This document shows positions 38,301-47,880 of a stretch of DNA of 64,000 nt, piece by piece. The position numbers and the translations under genes were made by a program. The stretch lies in contig NC_088679.1 of assembly GCF_950023065.1 (NCBI RefSeq), positions 10,292,001 to 10,356,000 of the forward strand. Reading direction: 5' to 3'. Positions within the stretch are counted from its first letter, which is position 1; every line of letters starts with the position of its first letter. The notes under the pieces are model-generated. The model saw only the letters and a program-made list of their open reading frames with translations, had not been told where the DNA came from and made no database searches. The stretch is from Planococcus citri. Taxonomy: Eukaryota > Arthropoda > Insecta > Hemiptera > Pseudococcidae.

Positions 38301-40189
38301 ATTTACGAGAGTCGAAACTTTCATTAAAACTTCGGGGACCTTCGTTTCAAAATAATCATTAATGTTCTTTGCAGGAGGTGAAAAAAAGAACCATTCTTGG
38401 TTCGAAGTACTGGAATGGCTGATGAGCAAAGGTGCCCGAAAATTTATCGTCACTGTTGATAACTTCTTCGTTGGACCATACTTATCTCATAAGTATAATC
38501 GACTGTTGAATCAAAAAAAAGCTACAATCATACTGAGTTCATCTCAAAAAACAGAATCCCTTCAAGATGCCGAGACTCTGGTCCAAGATGCTAATAAACT
38601 GGCTCCTTTGGAAGCTGTATTCTTCGCATCAGTGGTAAATCGATGAGATTTTTCATACCTACCAACTTACTTTTCAAAACAAGACGAAAACTAATTCATA
38701 GTAAAATCATGTTTGAAGGAATCGATTGGCAAAAAAGCCCATTATATGGACATGGCAACTCGAAAACTCAACCCAAATATTCATCTTGTGAGTATATTCT
38801 CCGGCGGTCTTAAAGAATGTGAGTCAAGACGATTTGCAGGATCACCCGCAGTTGTATTTCATGGCAATAGATCAACCCATAAATTATCTGCTGTTTTACC
38901 TCTCATCGAAGATGTTCTGTCGCAATTCGACAATAGCAATTCGCCTACTCTTTATCGTTTCAAAAATACAGGTTCGATTAGCGCAATCATTTTCAAGAAC
39001 TCGGCTATTTCTCTATTGAGAATGTTTCATCTCATGATTTTTAACTTCCAGAAAACAAAACTGCCGAGTCAGCGTTGAGAAATTATTTACCTCACGATAT
39101 TAGTATTTTGGAGGAAATCGCCGATGATTTATCGGATAAATTGGAATTCGTCGAAGTTACCACAAAAACGCCTCGATATTCGAGTCTAAAGGACTGCTTC
39201 CCAATTTTTATAATTTCCACTCTTGGCCCTAAGCCGTTGCAAAGTTTGCTGTCAAATCTTATGAGCCCAGCTTTTTGCTCTAACATTGGAACGAGTAAAT
39301 TTTCCATAAAAGAATCAGCTTCAAAGTTATACGAAGTGAGTACTTTTCATCTTATATGGACTGAGCTCTCTGAAGGTACATACCTACTTAATCATATTAA
39401 AATTATTTTATAAAATTTCTTTTGAATTTTCAGTCTCTGAATAGCATCCAAAGTAAAGCAGGAGTTACTCTCTTATCAGAAACGTGGGCTACTCCGATAG
39501 CTTTCGAATTGATAAAACTACTGGATGAGGATAAAAGAAAATATCGACTATTTACTATGGAAGGTAATCCACTCACTTGGAAGGATCGTATAAGAAGCCT
39601 TGGCCCAATAGATTCGAGTCAATTTGAAAATAATCTAATTGCTGAATTATTTAACATTAATCCCGAAGTGAGAACACTTAAAAAGCAGTGATTTATTAGT
39701 AGATACCAATGTTTTTTTAGGTCTACCTATCATGTATGTATTAATACCTATAATTATTAATTTTTCAGATCCGTTTGGATACTTTACTAGGAATGAACAA
39801 ACCATTACCTCAAAAAATATCAGACTATTTGTACAGTCAAAATTATCCATCTGTTAATATTTTCAGTATTTTAAAAATACTTGAATCCATTCAGTTTGGA
39901 TTAGAAATGATTTCCAAATATGAATACAATGACGAATTTATCAAAAATACCATCTCCTTGCTGCAAAATCCAAACGAAAATAAACCATTGCGGGTAAGTT
40001 TTGAATAAATTTTTAATGCTCTTAAAATGAGTCGAAAAGCAGATTACCTAAAATTTTATTTATTTTCAGATTTCTGTCACGAGTGAAGTGTTTGTATATG
40101 AAGAAGAAAATTATCAGAAATTTTTAAGCAGTTATGAAGTTTCAAAGAAAATAAATGGCGATATTTTGTACACCATATGGTATGACTGA
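27985..40189 (+). CDS. FAS-like gene C, complete: 35 exons, 2,163 aa
   Basis: This gene has the domain order of animal type I fatty acid synthase (KS-MAT-DH-central region-ER-KR-TE). I assembled 35 exons with GT-AG junctions. All phases match and their sum is 6,492 nt with no internal stop. The start ATG at 27985 is chosen because VISGVSGRFP, the usual beginning of a KS domain, follows eleven codons later. The protein is shorter than a normal animal FAS (roughly 2,400-2,500 aa), and no acyl carrier domain is seen. Most catalytic residues are lost (see domain entries), so it should not make fatty acids alone. Scaffold, regulatory or partial-enzyme roles are possible. A few junctions are weak: the acceptors of exons 5 and 31 end GAAG and the donor of exon 12 is GTCCAT. 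The poly(A) signal is at 40240-40245. Confidence 0.88.
30035..30054 (-). promoter_or_regulatory. Primer-binding site matching tRNA-Lys
   Basis: The plus strand reads a tRNA 3' end (GAGCCCCACGTTGGGCGCCA) one base before the LTR at 30056. From memory it equals the 3' end of tRNA-Lys(CTT). Its presence shows this is not a simple solo LTR but an LTR plus the first bases of the interior of a minus-sense element. Confidence 0.7.
30056..30530 (-). mobile_element. LTR in intron 6 of gene C
   Basis: In the minus sense it starts TGTAGTGGGGACT and ends with a C-rich tract and CAACA. A related LTR in the opposite orientation is at 45322-45774. The rest of the element is missing after the primer-binding site. 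Confidence 0.75.
30825..33573 (+). other. Gene C exons 8-14: malonyl/acyl transferase domain, active serine kept
   Basis: Exons are 30825-30921, 31005-31142, 31239-31469, 31571-31760, 32691-32920, 33007-33314 and 33429-33573 (residues 422-868). The stretch RPIWFLFSGMGSQW opens the transferase. GHSVGE contains the nucleophile Ser598, followed by a conserved YADGCLT. YARGM and AYHSKHIAP match the substrate-arginine and histidine regions of family members. EIAPHGLLQ and RRNNEGKN follow. This domain is the best preserved of the protein and could still transfer acyl groups. Intron 11 (930 bp) holds a 28-29-base T run near 32336 and no gene. Confidence 0.85.
32336..32364. repeat. T homopolymer in intron 11 of gene C
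   Basis: A run of about 28-29 T lies in a 930-bp intron. A C10 run (32511-32520) and other low-complexity tracts follow. No gene or element boundary is visible in this intron. Confidence 0.9.
33687..34891 (+). other. Gene C exons 15-19: dehydratase-like domain with His and Asp kept
   Basis: Exons are 33687-33803, 33892-34000, 34082-34354, 34469-34633 and 34728-34891 (residues 869-1144). YHYLKDHKINNHIMLPASFY matches the first dehydratase hot-dog motif, with the catalytic His893 present but the usual Gly in HxxxGxxxxP replaced by Asn. KNWVTFLDALL contains the partner acidic residue Asp1051. The active-site pair is present, so residual activity is possible, though without an acyl carrier the substrate is unclear. 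Confidence 0.75.
35109..36289 (+). other. Gene C exons 20-23: central non-catalytic region
   Basis: Exons are 35109-35267, 35389-35625, 35811-35977 and 36107-36289 (residues about 1145-1392). It occupies the place of the pseudo-methyltransferase and structural KR part of animal FAS. Recognisable fragments are the SAEELCKLCLE helix near the start, the LPPETDD stretch and VLQNGEWGSYR, which corresponds to the DGAWG-like motif before the ER domain. No cofactor site is visible, as expected for this region. Confidence 0.65.
36367..38033 (+). other. Gene C exons 24-28: enoyl-reductase-like domain, NADPH loop lost
   Basis: Exons are 36367-36433, 36529-36705, 37043-37231, 37311-37512 and 37847-38033 (residues about 1393-1666). 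The GERVMGL and WSLEDAATVPFIYTQAYY stretches identify the medium-chain reductase fold of the FAS ER domain. The nucleotide-binding loop that is normally GSGGVGQ reads GDEGPFC (from Gly1498), so NADPH binding is unlikely. MTKGVGVSLVVNCLP and the VPF stretch later in the domain are recognisable. Intron 25 (36706-37042) contains a run of 26 A and no gene. Confidence 0.75.
38125..38971 (+). other. Gene C exons 29-31: ketoreductase-like domain, inactive
   Basis: Exons are 38125-38240, 38375-38634 and 38719-38971 (residues about 1667-1876). SYIILG and WLMSKGARKFIVT identify the start of the KR Rossmann fold, but GGLGGFG is replaced by GGEKKNH, and no catalytic NYGxAN motif is present downstream. 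Exon 31 starts after a weak acceptor (TTTGAAG). The same acceptor and phase are kept in gene A (exon at 196), which supports it. Confidence 0.72.
39052..40189 (+). other. Gene C exons 32-35: thioesterase-like end, no carrier protein
   Basis: Exons are 39052-39335, 39434-39667, 39769-39993 and 40070-40189 (residues 1877-2163). The thioesterase fold is suggested by CFPIFIISTLG, the ATPIAFELIKLL helix and FTMEGNPL. The nucleophile elbow GYSYG is replaced by SETWA (Thr1988 in the serine place), and the chain ends at about the position of the catalytic histidine. Only some 47 residues separate the KR end from the TE start and none resembles GxDSL, so the acyl carrier domain appears deleted. Gene A shows the same features. 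Confidence 0.78.
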
Positions 40190-40239
40190 GAAGTAAACTA
40201 TGTAAATACCTACCTAAATGATTAGTTGAATTATGTACT

Positions 40240-40245
40240 AATAAA
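40240..40245 (+). terminator. Poly(A) signal of FAS-like gene C
   Basis: AATAAA lies 51 bases after the stop, in the same context as in copies A and B (ATAAACGAT-like). Confidence 0.6.
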
Positions 40246-40393
40246 CGATATTATTTTCATGTAAGTAACATGAATTCTTTATTCCCATCTGCTATGAACT
40301 AGTGTTTGTCTATTGATTTTGATATTGGGAAAAAAATTGCAACAAAGTTTCTCTGATGACAATGAGGGGTGTAAAAGCATCTTCATTTGCCAG

Positions 40394-40606
40394 CTCTGCA
40401 AAAAAAAATGTATATATTATATTATTTGATGTTATTTTCAGATATCTTCGAGTACTAAAATATTTTTAAAATGTAAAATGGAGTAGGTATTCCTTACAAA
40501 ATGAAGCAAGCTTATTTGGATTGATTCGCTCGGGTTTGGCCATCACCATTAGACTAGTAGCTAAAATCGTCATAACCGCAAAACCGATAAAATACATAAT
40601 CTGCAT
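40394..40606 (-). CDS. Secreted mini-peptide gene C, shortened tail (36 aa)
   Basis: Exon 1 runs 40606-40498 and exon 2 starts at 40395. The signal peptide is the same as in A and B, but the mature part is diverged (KPERINPNK) and ends LASF. Two extra T before the donor shift the junction, so the first codon across the splice is TAG and the AG(GGxG)K tail is lost even though exon 2 sequence is still present. It may be a new variant or the first step of decay. It is convergent with gene C. Confidence 0.5.
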
Positions 40607-41149
40607 GTTGACGTATGTTAGTTTGAATGTAAATTAGGTAAACAATTCACTAAATATGAAATTCGTGCAGTATACTGATACAGTGTAAAAGACTGACTGT
40701 TAATGATAGCGATTTGCTCAGGAGTATATTTTATAAGTACACTGGCAACAATGCCATGACAATGCCGCTAGTCTTGGCTTTGAAGGTAATAAATGGTTGT
40801 CTTGTTATGAGAAATATTTTTCTTTGATCGGCTGTTATGTCCAAACTTTTCCATTTAAGCTGATTGCAATCTAAGGCATAAATTTCAAATGATATACCTA
40901 AGTATTTTTTTATGCACTCACGTTTCAATATACGTACTTATTTTATATTAGTTCCAAAAATTATTATAGGTACCTACCTACCTATTCGATGTATGTACCA
41001 GGTTATTTGGAAATTGTTTCTTGCAAAGCTTCGTCAAATTGAATTATCTACACCCGACATTGATTAAGTACCTCTTAGTATGAGCAGAATGAATATTACA
41101 AAGTCTGCTTTAAGCAGCTTAATTTGTTTTGAAAGCGATGCTTGAACTT

Positions 41150-41526
41150 TTTATTTGAATAAATTGAAAATATGTGCGCACATATTGCTTTTCTGCTAAA
41201 TATTTCGGTTGGTCACAGTGAATGATAAAAATGATAAGTCAATGATTGGTTGTTGGACTGAGATGATAACATCCCATTCCACCAATCATATGCATCATTT
41301 AAAAAAAAAAAAACATGTTCATTGATTGTCATATTATTAGATACCTATTCCTGAGTACGGTCTATAATGATTTTAAAATGTAAAATGAGGCCTTCCTCAC
41401 AATGAAGCAAGTGCAGGTGGACTGACAGTCTTGGGTTCGGCCATCGCCATCACACTGCTACATACCTAGGTAGCTAAACTCGTCATAACCGCAAAACCGA
41501 TGAAATAGGTACATAATCTGCGTATT
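41150..41526 (-). pseudogene. Mini-peptide copy D, degraded
   Basis: Sequence like exon 1 lies at 41526-41399, but the start codon is ACG, a 4-base insertion (CCTA) breaks the frame early and further insertions follow. No exon 2 is recognisable; a MITE relic (about 41190-41310) lies where it should be. The conserved 3' UTR with TTTATT (41150-41155) remains. Confidence 0.7.
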
Positions 41527-42105
41527 GATATTCAGTGAATTGTTTACTTAGATTTACATTCAAACAAACATCAATATGCAGAATATGTAGGTCTATAGTC
41601 ATTCTTTTACGCTGTAATTCAGTTGGTATAAATAAGTAAGTATAATGATACTTACTGCACCGTTTTTTAAAAATTGAAACGTTGAGGGAACATCGAAAAG
41701 GGTCAAGCAATCAGAAAAAAACCTATCGAGTAAGTAAAAGTATAGGCTTAGGTCTACAGTCTACAATCCGAATCTTAAAATTCACCAATGTAATTTTCAG
41801 CCAAATTACTGAAACCTCAGGACAACGAATCCTTCGACTGCTCTCCCCTAATTCCGGTATGATGAATGAACTTTGATCATTAACTTATGCTTAACACTGT
41901 TGAGCAAACGCATCTTGAATGAGAAAGACAATATTATGCCTGAACTTTTTATTAAGATTAAATGATATTGTGTGCACACACTCTATTGCATAAGTAGGTA
42001 TAGGTAATTTTGTTTTAAAAATAATTGATTAAAAACTAGACAGATAGGTGAATATCTGTTTCATTGAGCAAGCCAGATTGACGAATGATCCCGTATTGAT
42101 CGTCT

Positions 42106-42371
42106 TCATTTACCTAATCCACCACCAGCTCTGAAAAAGAAACCCACGATCAACGGTTATGCACCTATATTATTATTTTATTCAAAATCCACTATGGTAA
42201 ATAATCACGTAGGTACTTAGGTAGGTAATTTATAAGTAGTAAGTTAGGTAATGATGTTTCTTACAATGAACCAATCGCAGCTGGATTGATGGGCTTTGGT
42301 ATAGCCATCACCATTAGACTTGTGCCTAAAATCGCCATAACTGCGAAACCAATCAAATAAGTAATCTGCAT
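42106..42371 (-). CDS. Secreted mini-peptide gene E (two exons, 43 aa)
   Basis: Exon 1 runs 42371-42265 (107 nt) and exon 2 runs 42130-42106 (25 nt), with the junction phase conserved. The signal peptide starts MQITYLIG; the mature part starts IPKPINPAA and ends SLAGGGLGK. The TATA box is at 42506-42513 and the poly(A) signal at 41948-41953. There is no FAS 3' end next to it, so E and F appear to be later single-gene duplications. Function is unknown. Confidence 0.75.
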
Positions 42372-43445
42372 GTTGATTTTTTTGAAAAAAAGAGCTTCAA
42401 CGATTGACTTGATAGTTGATACTAGTAAGTATAATACACAATTCGTGCACCACTGTTAATTTAGTGAAAAGGAATAACTGTTGATGAGAGTGAATTACTG
42501 AAGGGTATTTATAATGTACTTACAACCGGGTAATGTTTACGTAATTTGCAATATCATTATTTTGTTTTTTATAGGTATATTAATCAATGTTTGTCGTGTA
42601 TGAAAAGTGCGTTACGTAGGCAATTGCAATATCATGTTTTGTTTTTGAAATTAACCAATGTTTGTCGTGTATGAAAAGTGCTTTATTTTGATCAGCCGCT
42701 CAAATTTCGTGCTTGTAGACTGTAAACAAAACCATTAATCTCGTATGATAAATTATTTGTTTATGTACTGACTGTGCTTATGCCATCTATGTACTGTCAC
42801 CTAGGGTAATATTTGGTGGGTTCATCTTTTCATTATGAACTCTAGTAGCAAAGATACTACCATTATGTAGGTATGTATACTTCGAGAGTTTTCCTATATG
42901 CCAGTTATATCTACATAGAAAATAGTTAGGAGGTCCAGTATTGTGTTTTCGTAAATCCCAAGAGAATGTAAAAATGTAAAACCGTCTAAAATTGAACCTT
43001 CACGGCAAAATAATCACTTTTTTATGATACGAATAAAACTTGAAAGTTGGATACCACTTGAATATTTTGTACGATTTAATTTTCAAAACGAGATTATTAA
43101 TACCTACTCATGTCCGAGAGCACTAGCCAGTGGACTCGAAGGCTGTAAATTTTAATCAGAATTCAAAATAATTAATAATATATTTCAAAACATAAAATGG
43201 CATACTTACCGACTGTTACTACGAGTATTTCTTTGACATTGAATATTTGCATATTTCTTCGCCAAACCCATCTGAACCTTTCATCATAATAAAAATAGGC
43301 CTACCAAACAATTGAAAATACGATGTTACTCGAGTGATCGTTTGCTGAATTTCGGAGAGCACTGAGTTTGGAAAAAAATGTAGAAACATTATGAAAAATT
43401 GAAAATGTGTTGTAACGGTCAGGTTTTTCACTGATTCGAAATCGA

Positions 43446-44882
43446 TATGGGTCATTTCATGTCAACTCAACCAAAAAAAGGCGATTTTGAAAGTCATGGC
43501 TTTCGATTTCGCTCAAATTTTTTTACAATATGTACCCACCCAGTAAGTAAGAAAGCCGCAATCAGTTTGGTCCCAGTCCCCTCAGGGAGCGGATGGGGGG
43601 CCTTCCATTATTTTCACATTGTCTCGAGGTACTCAACTACAGCAGCCCATTCCTCCAAAACTATGATACTTTGATCAAAACTGATTTCACAGTTCAAAAG
43701 GGCATTGAATTTTGAACTTTTTAAGAATTTTGAAATTTTCAAAAGTTGAAAGTTGAACTTTCAATTTGAAAGTTTAAATTTCAATTTGAAAGTTTAAATT
43801 TCAAAATGGCGCTGTAAGTGGGAGCTACCATTTAAAATTTTGAAAAAATTTCCATAGATGTACATTTTGATACTTTTTCGAAATATGAGGGGGAGCACCC
43901 CCACCACCAATTTTGGGCGAAATTTTCGAAAAAAATCTGGGGCATGTGATACATCGAATTCTATGTTTTTGGTGACGATGAACACGAATATGACGTCAGA
44001 TTTTTGATAGGACCCCATCCACGGCCCCCAGCACCTCCCCAAAGGGGGTAAAAGTTCAAAAAAGCGTTTTGTTCGTGTGACACATGGAATAGTATGTTTT
44101 TGGTGACGCTGAACACGAATATGACGTCAGATTTTGGATTTGACCCGTCTACGGCTCCCAGCACCTCCCCAAAGGGGGTGACCCCCCCCAAATAGTCACA
44201 TTCGTGTGACACATGAAATAGTATGTTCTCGATATCGCTGAACACGAATATTGCCTTAGTTTTTCGAATCGACTTCACCCATGGCCCCCAGAACCTCCAC
44301 CAATAGGTAAAAGTCCAAAAAAATTGTTGGGGCCGTGGATGGGGTCCTATCAAAAATCTGACGTCATATTCGTGTTCAGCGTCACCAAAAACATAGAATT
44401 CGATGTATCACATGCCCCAGATTTTTTTCGAAAATTTCGCCCAAAATTGGGGGTGGGGGTGCTCCCCCTCCGTCAAAGAGTTCCATCTCGAAACCTAAAT
44501 ATTTCGAAAAAGTATCAAAATGTACATAGAATTTTAAATGGTAGCTCCCACTTACAGCGCCATTTAGAAATTTAAACTTTCAAATTGAAAGTTCAATTTT
44601 CAACTTTTGAGAATTTCAAAATACTTAAAAAGTTCAAAATTCAATGCCCTTTTGAACTGTGAAATAAGTTTGGATCAAAGTATCATAGTTTTGGAGGAAT
44701 GGGGTGCTGAAGTTGAGTACCTCGAGACAATGTGAAAATAATGGAAGCCCCCCCATCCACCCCCTGAGGGGGCTGGGACCAAACTGATTGCGGGGGTGGG
44801 TGCATATTGTAAAAAAAATTTGAGCAAAATCGAAAGACATGACCCAAAAACGTTGGTTGAGTTGACATGGAATGACCCATAT
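43446..44882. mobile_element. 1.4-kb palindromic element with tandem-repeat core
   Basis: The left end ATATGGGTCATTTCATGTCA is inverted at the right end, flanked by TA. The arms pair over several hundred bases (for example 43800-43990 with 44340-44570). The centre holds about three ~128-bp direct repeats (starting near 43944, 44073 and 44201) with CCTCCCCAAAGGGGGT and GACGTCA words. Reading frames inside are mirror images of the repeat, not genes. Confidence 0.75.
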
Positions 44883-45321
44883 TGTAGTTCAAAAATTCGG
44901 ATGTAATCTCAAGTGCCCCCTATTCCTCTTTGCTTAAATTTCTCTACGCCACATTTTCATCTTGAGAAAAATTTTTAAGAACTGAAACGTTCATAGGAAC
45001 ATTAAGGTACATTTCAATTACAAAACAAACAAACAAGGGACCCTTTTGAACTATGTAGCATCCTTCGATTTGAACAAAACCAAGTTAGGTCAAAAAAAGC
45101 ATATCCTAAAACTCCGAAAACAAAATTTAAGGTCTTACGGTTCATTTTTGGATTTTTATTTTTAAACGTTGAAAAAAGAAGTTCAAAAAAGTTGTTCTAT
45201 GGGCGATTTTTAAGCTACATATTACATGAGATATAATTATTTTTTTGATCAAGTGAACCAATGTGAATAATTTTTTTAATTCAACTCCCACACTCAAAAA
45301 CAATAAGTTCTAATGAGCTAT

Positions 45322-45774
45322 TGTAGTGGGGACTTGAGACTCCAAGTTACCCACCTAGTTGGGATGGGAACTTTATGCCCAGGCGGAGGCTACACTGATT
45401 ATATCAGCACTCTCTGCTGGTTTAGTACCACAGAGAGGTAGCCGGAGCCTCAGATGTCTGCCTCTTGGCAGTTGGATATAGATCATAATAGACGAAGCAT
45501 CTTTCACGCTGGACGTCAGCTCTTTATCCAATGCTCAGCAGAATAGTCTTGTATAGACTGTATTTGGCTATTGTAGTAACATCTGTCAGACTGTCAGGCA
45601 TGTGCAATTGTGCGCACTACTGTCAATATATCTTGAGACGTACACTTGTATCTTCTTTAGTGTGTTGATATAGTTTCACTGGTTGGGTCCCCAAAGCTAG
45701 TGGTTCCCCCATAGGAAGTAAAAGCCAGTGTGGGACCGCAGGGAGGGACAAGCACCCTAACCCCCCCCCCAACA
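45322..45774 (+). mobile_element. Solo LTR related to the one at 30056-30530
   Basis: It starts TGTAGTGGGGACTTGAGACT and ends C(n)AACA. It shares the order of motifs with the LTR in gene C, in the opposite orientation. No interior or primer site adjoins it. A clear target duplication is not visible. Confidence 0.7.
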
Positions 45775-46767
45775 TTATTTTGAAGCCTCCGGCAATTTTT
45801 CAATTATACTGGTATCTCCAAAAATTTCAATTCACTCTGAAAGAGCAAAAAATCAACTTTAAAACATATAAAGGGCAGTACTTATTGATCACCCTCTCGA
45901 CCGTCTTAACAGGTTAGGTACCACAAGCTTCTAGGAGTGCCAGTTGAAGTTGAAAAGAAAATTTTAAACCTATGTATTTGTGAATTCCAGAAAAATGCGG
46001 AAAACGTTATAATTTTCAAATTAGGTACCTACCTACATAAGAAACGTTTTTTTTTCTTTCGGAAAATTACCATCTACTAAGGTATATGTAGGTACTATAC
46101 GAGTAGAATACAATTTCAATCTAACTTTTTTGAAATCTACAGCAAGTTAGGGTCAAAAATGATTTTTAGGACCTATAACTTTGGTCGGTGCTTATGGGAC
46201 ATCCTGTCCAACGTTTTAGGTGATCCGTTGATTCTTTGGTGGAATAATCCTCCCCCCCCCTGAAAAAAAAACAATCACAATTCATCAATCCGAATCATGC
46301 ATTTGAAGAAGATTTGGATGTAGATACATTTACCTACGTCACACATTTTGACAGTTTGCAAGATTTGAAAGAACGATGAACTGTGGGGGGCGTTAAGAGA
46401 ATGATTCACAGCGAATAATTTGCAATTTTTATAAGAAGCTACCTAATCTTCTGACTCGTTATCAAACATTTATTGAAAAAAAAACATACTTACCTAAGAT
46501 CAAACTAAATGAAATTATTAACTTGTGTCAATTTTACGATTTCAATCTGGTTCAAATTCTGGAAGAAATAAATCAATTTAAAATGTATTAGATTCTTGAC
46601 TTGAACAAAATATTGATGTTTCTGATCGTCCCAATAAGGATTCAAAGGAAAAACATAAAGAAAACGAAATCGTGTCATTATAACGTTGTTTCTACTCATC
46701 CTATAGTAGCAGTGCCTCTGATAAAAATAAAGGCACGCGCGATACCAAGCACCCTAAAGATAATGAG

Positions 46768-47379
46768 TAGGGCAGAAGAATATATGCTCTAAAAAACTGA
46801 AAATATGCGCATATTTTATGCGCTAATTTTGTCAAAATATGCAAAAAAATTCCCTAAAAAGTCAAAATATGCCAAAATATTCCCACCATTTCCTACACAA
46901 TATGGATATCATTTTACAGGGAAAAACAAAGTGAATTCAATGGTAACATTATTAATTTGATAAAGTGATTAATCTTATATTTTGAGGCAGTTTTTTATAC
47001 AGTATTGACATTCTCCATTCAAAAAAATGTGAGTTCAAGAAATTACAAAAAATAAAAATTTATGTTCAAAAAATTACAAAAAAAGCCATTCAAAAAAATT
47101 TGTGTTCAAAAAATTACGAAGAAGTGAAATTTTGAAGATTTTTGAAAATATTCCCTAAAAATAGGGAAAAACTGTGAAAATTGATTAAATATGCTGAAAT
47201 ATGCGCAAAAACAGGCAAAAATATGCTAAAACATGCATTTTTAGTCGAAATATGCTAAAATATGCAAAATAACATTGGCTCATTCGACTCAAAATCTCTT
47301 GATTCGCAAAGATGTGTTGGATATTCCCTACCTAATGGCATAGAAAAAAATATGCTAAAGAATATGTTCTTCTGCCCTA
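46768..47379. mobile_element. hAT-type MITE with 8-bp target duplication
   Basis: The ends TAGGGCAGAAGAA and TTCTTCTGCCCTA are flanked by ATAATGAG on both sides (46760-46767 and 47380-47387). The interior repeats AAATATGC words and AAAAAATTACAAAAAA. No transposase is present. Confidence 0.85.
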
Positions 47380-47595
47380 ATAATGAGCACGAGGAGAATG
47401 AGGATGACAACAAAGAGCCAAAGCCAGAAGTGGAAAGTAAGTAAATAAAATTATGTGCACACTTTTTATTGCATAATTTAGGCAGGTAGGTAGTTCGAAA
47501 AATACTTAATTAAGTAGGTAGTCTATACTTGATAAATACATATTATAAATATCGGTATCTTTACGAGCAATCCTCAAATCCTGCGTTGACCGTCT

Positions 47596-47819
47596 TCATT
47601 TACCTATTCCACCACCAGCTCTGCAAAATCAAATCATCATCAACAGTTAGGTATTAGATATTTTATTCAAAGTGCAATGATTATGTATTAGGTATGAGAT
47701 ATTTCTTCTTACAATGAACCCAACACAGTTTCATCGATAGGCTTTGGCACAGCCATCACCATTAGACTTGTGCTTAAAATCGCCATAACCGCAAAACTAA
47801 TCAAGTAAGTAACGTGCAT
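47596..47819 (-). CDS. Secreted mini-peptide gene F (two exons, 43 aa)
   Basis: Exon 1 runs 47819-47713 (107 nt) and exon 2 runs 47620-47596 (25 nt). The signal peptide starts MHVTYLIS; the mature part starts VPKPIDETV and ends SLAGGGIGK. The C-terminal AGGGxGK is shared with B and E, while the middle is acidic here. An upstream TATTTA (47875-47880) may be the TATA box, and TTTATT (47464-47469) may be its poly(A) signal. Function is unknown. Confidence 0.72.
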
Positions 47820-47880
47820 GTTGAATTTTTGGAAAAAGAATGATAATAATTGGTCAGAACGAAGTACTGAAGGATATTTA

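Noticed and set aside
43961..44575. Overlapping reading frames of 83-130 codons on both strands
   Set aside because: They are mirror-image translations of the palindrome and its tandem repeats, not genes.
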